Assembly (NCBI GenBank): GCA_022866005.1
Contig: JALHTV010000025.1
Span: 1-10,299, forward strand
Source: Phycisphaerae bacterium
Lineage (GTDB): Bacteria; Planctomycetota; Phycisphaerae; SM23-33
Direction of reading: 5' to 3'
Length of the DNA: 10,299 nt
The notes beneath the pieces are model-generated. The model saw only the letters and a program-made list of their open reading frames with translations. It searched no databases and was not told where the DNA came from. This document shows, piece by piece, positions 6,778 through 10,299 of the stretch (positions within the stretch are counted from its first letter, which is position 1; the number at the start of each line of letters is the position of its first letter). The position numbers and the translations under genes were made by a program.

Positions 6778-7089
6778 ATGGGCAAGAAGTTGTATGTCGG
6801 AAACCTCGGGTACAATGTGACCGACGCGGACCTTTCGCAGTTGTTCTCACAGCACGGCACGATCGAGAGCGCCGTGGTGATCATGGACAAGATGACCGGC
6901 CGCAGCAAAGGCTTCGGCTTTGTCGAAATGTCCAGCGACCAGGAAGCCCAGGCGGCGATCGCCGCACTGAACGGCAAGGAATATGACGGCCGGGCGTTGA
7001 CCGTCAACGAAGCCAAGCCCCGCGAGGAGCGGCCGGGCGGCGGTCGCCGCGGCGGCTACGGTGGTGGCGGCCGTGGTGGTCGGTACTAA
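6778..7089 (+). CDS. RRM RNA-binding protein with Gly/Arg-rich tail
   Basis: The 103-residue protein is a single RNA-recognition motif plus a short RGG-type tail. RNP2 is LYVGNL (5-10) and RNP1 is KGFGFVEM (44-51), both with the aromatic residues that stack on RNA. The order beta-alpha-beta-beta-alpha-beta ends with RALTVNEAKP at 72-81. The tail (87-103) is almost all Gly and Arg ending in Tyr. This is the standard form of bacterial Rbp-type proteins in cyanobacteria, planctomycetes and some proteobacteria, where several are linked to cold or stress response. It binds single-stranded RNA in the cytoplasm; its targets are unknown. AGGAG lies 7 nt before the ATG, a sigma70-type promoter is 125 bp upstream, and a GC-rich hairpin follows 24 bp after the stop, so the gene looks monocistronic. 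Confidence 0.95.
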   Translation: MGKKLYVGNLGYNVTDADLSQLFSQHGTIESAVVIMDKMTGRSKGFGFVEMSSDQEAQAAIAALNGKEYDGRALTVNEAKPREERPGGGRRGGYGGGGRGGRY

Positions 7090-7112
7090 CATTCGCGAGC
7101 ATATCACGCTTA

Positions 7113-7150
7113 AGCAGGGCGTGCCGGCAAGAACACCGGCCCGCCCTGCT
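7113..7150 (+). terminator. GC-rich hairpin terminator of the RRM gene (no T-run)
   Basis: A 15-bp stem with one mismatch is formed by AGCAGGGCGTGCCGG (7113-7127) and CCGGCCCGCCCTGCT (7136-7150) around an 8-nt loop. It begins 24 bp after the stop codon. The following bases are GTATGACC, so the U-tract of a classical intrinsic terminator is missing. It may act as a weak terminator or as a 3'-end stabiliser. Confidence 0.6.
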
Positions 7151-7396
7151 GTATGACCGCCAGGCCCATCAAGGAGCCAGAAGCACTCGCGCTGGCTTGT
7201 CGTGTCGGCAGGAATACCACTGCACACGTGCCCCCGTTGCCTGTACAATCCGCTGCAGACGGGTGAAGCGTGACCGCCCGGCGGTCGGGCGGATCAATGG
7301 CTTGGCGGAAGAGGACAGAAGTCCAATTCGCGCTGAACCATTACACGACAATCATCCGGGCATCGGCACACCGGGGCGCGACGAAAGGCGGTCGAG
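7151..7396. other. Intergenic interval with a strong hairpin and a weak promoter candidate
   Basis: No recognisable protein is encoded here. A perfect 7-bp stem, CCGCCCG/CGGGCGG (7274-7280 with 7286-7292), encloses the loop GCGGT. A weak promoter-like pair TGCACA (7221-7226) and TACAAT (7244-7249) with 17-bp spacing could serve the 51-aa gene downstream. Short frames in this stretch have no support. Confidence 0.4.
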
Positions 7397-7552
7397 TTGG
7401 CAAGGCCAAAGTTCAACTTCGAAAAGCGACAGAAAGAGCTCGCCAGGAAAAAGAAGCAGGAGCAGAAGCGCCTGCTCAAACAGGCCCGCAAGAACGCCGA
7501 CTCCACGGACCCCTCCGCCGCCAAGCCGAACGACGCCTCCGAATCCCCCTAG
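7397..7552 (+). CDS. Small highly basic conserved-type protein, TTG start (51 aa)
   Basis: The frame begins TTG GCA AGG CCA and reads MARPKFNFEKRQKELARKKK, continuing as a Lys/Gln/Arg-rich helix (about residues 8-33) and an acidic/Ser/Pro-rich end. From memory, proteins starting [A/N]xPKxxFEKRQ(K/R)ELA(K/R)KKKQEEK are widespread short hypothetical proteins in environmental bacteria, with no assigned function. The in-frame stop at 7334-7336 and the absence of any ATG or GTG before 7397 make TTG the likely start. The nearest purine-rich stretch is GGCGGTCGAG just upstream. Being short and starting with TTG, it is easily missed by gene callers. It could bind nucleic acid or ribosomes because of its charge, but this is a guess. 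Overlapping longer frames on the same strand look like shadows. Confidence 0.72.
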   Translation: MARPKFNFEKRQKELARKKKQEQKRLLKQARKNADSTDPSAAKPNDASESP

Positions 7553-7720
7553 CCGTCACCGGAAAAGCGGCCCTGCAATGGGCGGAGCAGAACTGTGGCG
7601 CAGGGCGAGCCGAGGCCATCTTGGCGGCCCGAGACGCCAAACCGGCCGCCGCCCGAGAGGACCGCAAGGCTCGGCGGCGGCGGGAGAGAATCCCGGCCTG
7701 AGATCGGACGGGGCGAATCA
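7553..7720. other. Unassigned stretch; open frame end without a start
   Basis: On the plus strand the frame ending at TGA 7699-7701 gives residues such as KAALQWAEQNCGAGRAEAIL followed by a very basic end. Third positions are mostly G or C, so it could be the end of a decayed gene. However, no start codon with a ribosome binding site was found after the 51-aa gene, and GC-rich DNA gives such frames by chance. Confidence 0.3.
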
Positions 7721-7749
7721 TTGACAAGGACGGATACGACGAGGACAAT
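7721..7749 (+). promoter_or_regulatory. Sigma70-type promoter of the 84/160-aa gene pair
   Basis: A perfect TTGACA (7721-7726) is followed after 17 bp by GACAAT (7744-7749), 4/6 to the -10 consensus. Transcription would begin near 7756, about 87 nt before the ATG of the 84-aa gene. Confidence 0.6.
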
Positions 7750-7842
7750 GCGATCACCGCATAGACGTTTGCCGGGGGCTCTAGCGCTGCCGTGATCTAT
7801 CCGCCGGCCAATGTGCTCACAAAGACGTGACTAAGGAGCTAG

Positions 7843-8097
7843 ATGACCGTGAAAGGCAGAGAAAAACCACCAGTCCCCAGATATCACTACAAGCTCGTCA
7901 CGGTATCGGGCTCCCAAGAAGCAGGCCGCATGGAAGCGGCATTGCGGGAACGGCTGCGGGGTTCGGGTTTGAGTTTTTTTGCGATTTGCCACCAGAGTGG
8001 GGGCTGCGATGTGATGGGCGACTCCGGGGGGAGTCCTCTGGAGGACGCTGCTCTTCGGAATGCACGAGCCGTGGCGGCTGAAATCAGGAAGGCCTGA
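7843..8097 (+). CDS. Hypothetical protein (84 aa)
   Basis: I do not recognise this protein. It has 84 residues, no signal peptide and no membrane segment. The N-terminus is basic (MTVKGREKPPVPRYHYKLVT); the middle is an amphipathic helix (EAALRERLRG), then SGLSFFAICHQSGGCDVMGD and a C-terminal alanine-rich helix. Two Cys (C49, C55) lie six residues apart beside a His (H50), which could be chance or a small metal or redox site. The start is well supported: AAGGAG at 7833-7838 lies 4 nt before the ATG. It is preceded by a consensus-like promoter and followed after 15 bp by the 160-aa gene on the same strand, so the two probably form an operon. Confidence 0.7.
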   Translation: MTVKGREKPPVPRYHYKLVTVSGSQEAGRMEAALRERLRGSGLSFFAICHQSGGCDVMGDSGGSPLEDAALRNARAVAAEIRKA

Positions 8098-8112
8098 AAG
8101 CAAAGCCCGCGC

Positions 8113-8595
8113 ATGACCAGCAACCCGACCCCAGTGACGAAACTCGATGAACTGATGACCGCCATCCGAGGCTACGATGATCCTCGTCGGGCTGCAGGCG
8201 AATGGAAGCAGGTGTACAACCTGCTGCAGAAGACCGACCTGCCTTCCGTGCGCGTGACGCATGTCGTGGGGATGCGCGACGTGGTTCAGTTGACTGAGCT
8301 GATCGATCAGCTTCGCGCCCCTGCCGCAGCGGCCGGGCCGCCGCACGCCGACGCCCCCAGCGAGGAAACCTGCAAGCGAGCCCTGCGGGCGTTCCGCAAG
8401 CGGCTGGCACTCACGCGTCTGGACGAAGAATCGCAGATCAACAGCCACAACCCGCTGTCCAAGGGCACGGACTCGCGTGTGGCCGCCGCCATCATCCCGC
8501 CGATCGAGTGGCCCGAATCCGTCTGGCAGGAACTGGTCCGTCAGGGCAGGCTGCGCTACATCGGCCATGGGTTGTACGAACTGACGAAGCAGTAG
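8113..8595 (+). CDS. Hypothetical protein (160 aa), uncharacterised family likely in planctomycetes
   Basis: The protein is soluble, without signal peptide or membrane segment. Residues 10-70 are helical (KLDELMTAIRGYDDPRRAAG, then VRVTHVVGMRDVVQLTELID). A low-complexity Ala/Pro linker spans about 69-82. The C-terminal part (85-160) has KRALRAFRKRLALTRLDEES and ends in PESVWQELVRQGRLRYIGHG followed by LYEL, which looks like a small winged-helix or helix-hairpin fold. From memory, several uncharacterised planctomycete proteins share the LxLTRLDxES and WxELxRQGxLRxxGxGxYEL pattern; I cannot confirm this here. It follows the 84-aa gene by 15 bp with no clear ribosome binding site of its own, so coupling to that gene is likely. 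Function unknown; RNA or DNA binding is possible. Confidence 0.82.
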   Translation: MTSNPTPVTKLDELMTAIRGYDDPRRAAGEWKQVYNLLQKTDLPSVRVTHVVGMRDVVQLTELIDQLRAPAAAAGPPHADAPSEETCKRALRAFRKRLALTRLDEESQINSHNPLSKGTDSRVAAAIIPPIEWPESVWQELVRQGRLRYIGHGLYELTKQ

Positions 8596-8667
8596 CCGAC
8601 CCGTGGCGTGGCGGGTGGGGGCCGGACGCCCAGGGCTTGATTCGTTTCTGGGTTGGGCAGGCGTTCT

Positions 8668-8740
8668 GGAGGCGGTTCAGGATGGCTGGCTAAGTCGGCT
8701 CATAACCGGCGGGTCATGCGTTCGAATCCCGCCCCATCTA
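8668..8740 (+). pseudogene. tRNA-Met(CAU)-like sequence, degenerate
   Basis: A good anticodon arm is present: stem GTCGG/CCGGC around the loop CTCATAA, with anticodon CAT at 8701-8703. GGGTC follows as variable loop, then a T-loop TTCGAAT and acceptor-like CCCATCT plus A at 8733-8740. The T-stem (ATGCG with CCCGC) has two mismatches, the expected 5' acceptor strand AGATGGG is absent, and the D-arm is not recognisable. No CCA is encoded. It is probably a tRNA remnant and lies 73 bp after the 160-aa gene. Confidence 0.5.
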
Positions 8741-9065
8741 GTTGTCACTCAGCGGAAACAGGGCAAGTCCAAGAGCGGCTTCGTGCACAAGAAGATATGC
8801 ACTGGCCAGAGCGACAATCTCAGCCAACCCCTGCCCCACGATGATCCGTCCATTTCCGCACGGGGCGCCAACTGCATCTGCGTGCATGCCGAGAAGGACA
8901 AGGACGCTAGGCAGAAGATCGAGCAGGACCTGATCCAGAAGTCCCGTCCCGCCGGTAACGCCTGATGGCCGGCACGTGCCTTGCGTCTACAGTCCCTACC
9001 GACTATTGTTCCATTGAAACATGGCCTCCTGCGGCGCAGGAACCGGCTGATGCAAGTGTGAGGCA
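8741..9065. other. Intergenic stretch with an unrecognised open frame and a small hairpin
   Basis: A plus-strand frame running through the tRNA-like sequence to TGA 8963-8965 gives polar residues ending GANCICVHAEKDKDARQKIE and a basic tail. Its codon third positions favour G/C, so it may be the 3' end of a decayed gene, but no credible start is visible and I do not recognise it. A perfect 6-bp stem TCCTGC/GCAGGA around GGC lies at 9027-9041, 25 bp before the radical SAM gene. No clear promoter was found. Confidence 0.35.
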
Positions 9066-10299
9066 ATGAACGAGCCAACCAGGCCGGCAACATTCAGACA
9101 CGCGCTGTGCGTGTATCCCTATCGGCGGGAACTCAACGAATCGGGGTTTTTCCCGCCGCTGGGGCTTGAGTTCATCGCTGCCGTCGTCCGGCAATACGCC
9201 GAATCGCTGGACTTGGTCGACTTGCGCATGGAGCCCGGTCGAACGATCGACTTCCTCCGCCCGGAAACCGACTTGGTCTGCTTCTCCGTCAACTGGGACC
9301 TTGACCGGGACTTCCTGGAGGAGGAGATCCGCTCCGTGCCTCCGGGGATTCCGACGGTCATTGGCGGGAGGCACGCCACCGAGCGTCCGGACCGGTGGCT
9401 GGCGGAGTTCCCAAACATCGATGCCGTCGTCCGCGGCGACGGGGAGGAGGCGATGGAGGAGATCTGTCGGCGCGTGCCGATGGAGCGAATCACCGGGCTG
9501 AGCTTCCGCAGGGACGGGCGCGTCCACCACAACCCGAACCGCACGCGGAGCGCGGTGCGAGACGACCTGTACCCCGCCCGTGGCCTCCGCCGCCAGCCGT
9601 ACGCCATCAAGATCATGGGCGTCGACTCGGGCCTGCGAATCGATGCTATCGCGTCGTCGCGCGGCTGCCCGTTCAACTGCACGTTCTGTTCGTTCAACCG
9701 CAATCCGTGGGGCGGGAAGCGTCCGTGGACGGCTCGATCACCGGAGTCCGTCGTCAACGAGCTGGGCGAGATCAAGGCTCGCCTCGTCGGGTTCACCGAC
9801 GACCTGTTCACGTACGACATGGACCGCGTCGAGCGGATCTGCGACCTGATCCTCGCCCGCGGCATCCGGAAGAGGTACTTCGTCAACGCGCGCCTGGAAG
9901 TCGCCCGGCGTCCGGACGTCTTACGTAAGATGGAGCGGGCGGGGTTTTCCATGCTCATGCTGGGCGTCGAGTCCGCTCACGACAAGACGCTGCTGTCCAT
10001 GCGAAAGGGCCTCGACGTGGCGCGGATTCGCCAGAGTTTTAGGGTTCTGCGCCGCAGCCGCATGATCCTCCACGGCTATTTCATCCTCGGCTGCATCGGG
10101 GAGAACGCCGAAGACATGCTACAGATCGCGCCGTTCGCGCACGAGCTCGGCCTGGACACGCTCGCCCTTTCGAGACTCCGTTTTAGCCTCTACTCCGGGC
10201 TGGACGAACTGATGACCAAGAACCCAGGCTATCACATCGCCCCCAATGGAAAGGTCTACTCCGATCACTGCCCCGTCGATGAACTTCGGCGGCTGCGAC
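9066..10299 (+). CDS. B12-binding-domain radical SAM protein (3' end beyond window)
   Basis: The first 411 codons are present. The N-terminal part (about 10-135) resembles the cobalamin-binding domain of COG1032 proteins: FFPPLGLEFIAAVVRQ, VDLRMEPG, DLVCFSVNWD, PTVIGGRHAT and AVVRGDGEEAM. There is no canonical DxHxxG motif. A short linker (GLSFRRDGRVHHNPN) leads to the radical SAM core, where SSRGCPFNCTFCSF gives ligands C201, C205 and C208. Further landmarks are LVGFTDDLFTYD, YFVNARLEVARRPDVLRKME, MLMLGVESAHD and HGYFILGCIGE. It is not closely similar to the other radical SAM protein at the left edge, so they are not recent duplicates. An in-frame TGA at 9048-9050 limits the start; the ATG at 9066 has GAGG only 2 nt before it, which is tight. 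The reaction is unknown. Confidence 0.93.
   Translation, partial: MNEPTRPATFRHALCVYPYRRELNESGFFPPLGLEFIAAVVRQYAESLDLVDLRMEPGRTIDFLRPETDLVCFSVNWDLDRDFLEEEIRSVPPGIPTVIGGRHATERPDRWLAEFPNIDAVVRGDGEEAMEEICRRVPMERITGLSFRRDGRVHHNPNRTRSAVRDDLYPARGLRRQPYAIKIMGVDSGLRIDAIASSRGCPFNCTFCSFNRNPWGGKRPWTARSPESVVNELGEIKARLVGFTDDLFTYDMDRVERICDLILARGIRKRYFVNARLEVARRPDVLRKMERAGFSMLMLGVESAHDKTLLSMRKGLDVARIRQSFRVLRRSRMILHGYFILGCIGENAEDMLQIAPFAHELGLDTLALSRLRFSLYSGLDELMTKNPGYHIAPNGKVYSDHCPVDELRRLR

Noticed and set aside
7270..7701. 143-codon plus-strand frame starting ATG-less region GTG 7270
   Set aside because: It overlaps the better supported 51-aa frame in another frame, and its first half shows no motif or family-like pattern.
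7827..8081. Alternative plus-strand frame starting upstream of the 84-aa gene
   Set aside because: It has no ribosome binding site of its own and reads through the AAGGAG that serves the ATG at 7843; its residues look out of frame.
8749..9093. Minus-strand frame with a hydrophobic, cysteine-rich stretch resembling a lipoprotein signal
   Set aside because: The stretch is in the middle of the frame, not after a start codon, and the opposite strand has the more coding-like codon bias.

Overview
The window is GC-rich bacterial DNA with loose gene packing, antisense and sense transcription units, and several decayed elements. No single marker fixes the phylum. A bacterial RRM-type RNA-binding protein, a GT4 + GH130 pair, two B12-binding radical SAM proteins and a 160-residue protein resembling uncharacterised planctomycete proteins (from memory, not searched) together suggest Planctomycetota or a close relative. 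That assignment is an inference.

Layout. (1) 1-1577, minus: a B12-binding-type radical SAM protein whose C-terminus lies beyond the left edge. (2) 1578-2639: about 1 kb of gene debris. It holds a 400-bp insertion-sequence remnant with 22-bp terminal inverted repeats, in which the first and last codons of a DDE integrase-type transposase are fused by an internal deletion. It also holds a cluster of GAACC/GGTTC hairpins and a 3' stub of a STAS-domain gene. (3) 2640-6454, minus: a two-gene operon joined by an ATGA overlap. The first gene encodes a 767-aa protein with a GT4 glycosyltransferase and a C-terminal alpha-helical glycosidase-like domain. The second encodes a 504-aa GH130-family glycoside phosphorylase/hydrolase. 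They probably make or turn over a mannose-type glycan, but the substrate cannot be read from sequence. (4) 6525-8740: a mixed block bracketed by two degenerate tRNA-Met(CAU)-like 3' halves in the same orientation. It contains an RRM/RGG RNA-binding protein behind a good sigma70 promoter and a structured leader of about 118 nt, then a terminator-like hairpin. Next come a 51-aa highly basic peptide starting with TTG and a promoter-led pair of unknown genes (84 and 160 aa). (5) 9066-10299, plus: a second, different B12-binding-type radical SAM protein cut off by the right edge.

The clearest functional unit is the GT4/GH130 operon. The clearest evolutionary story is the internally deleted insertion sequence. 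The most open questions are the meaning of the two tRNA-like halves around the RRM block and the function of the promoter-led 84/160-aa pair. I saw no CRISPR array, rRNA gene, intact tRNA or recognisable defence system.
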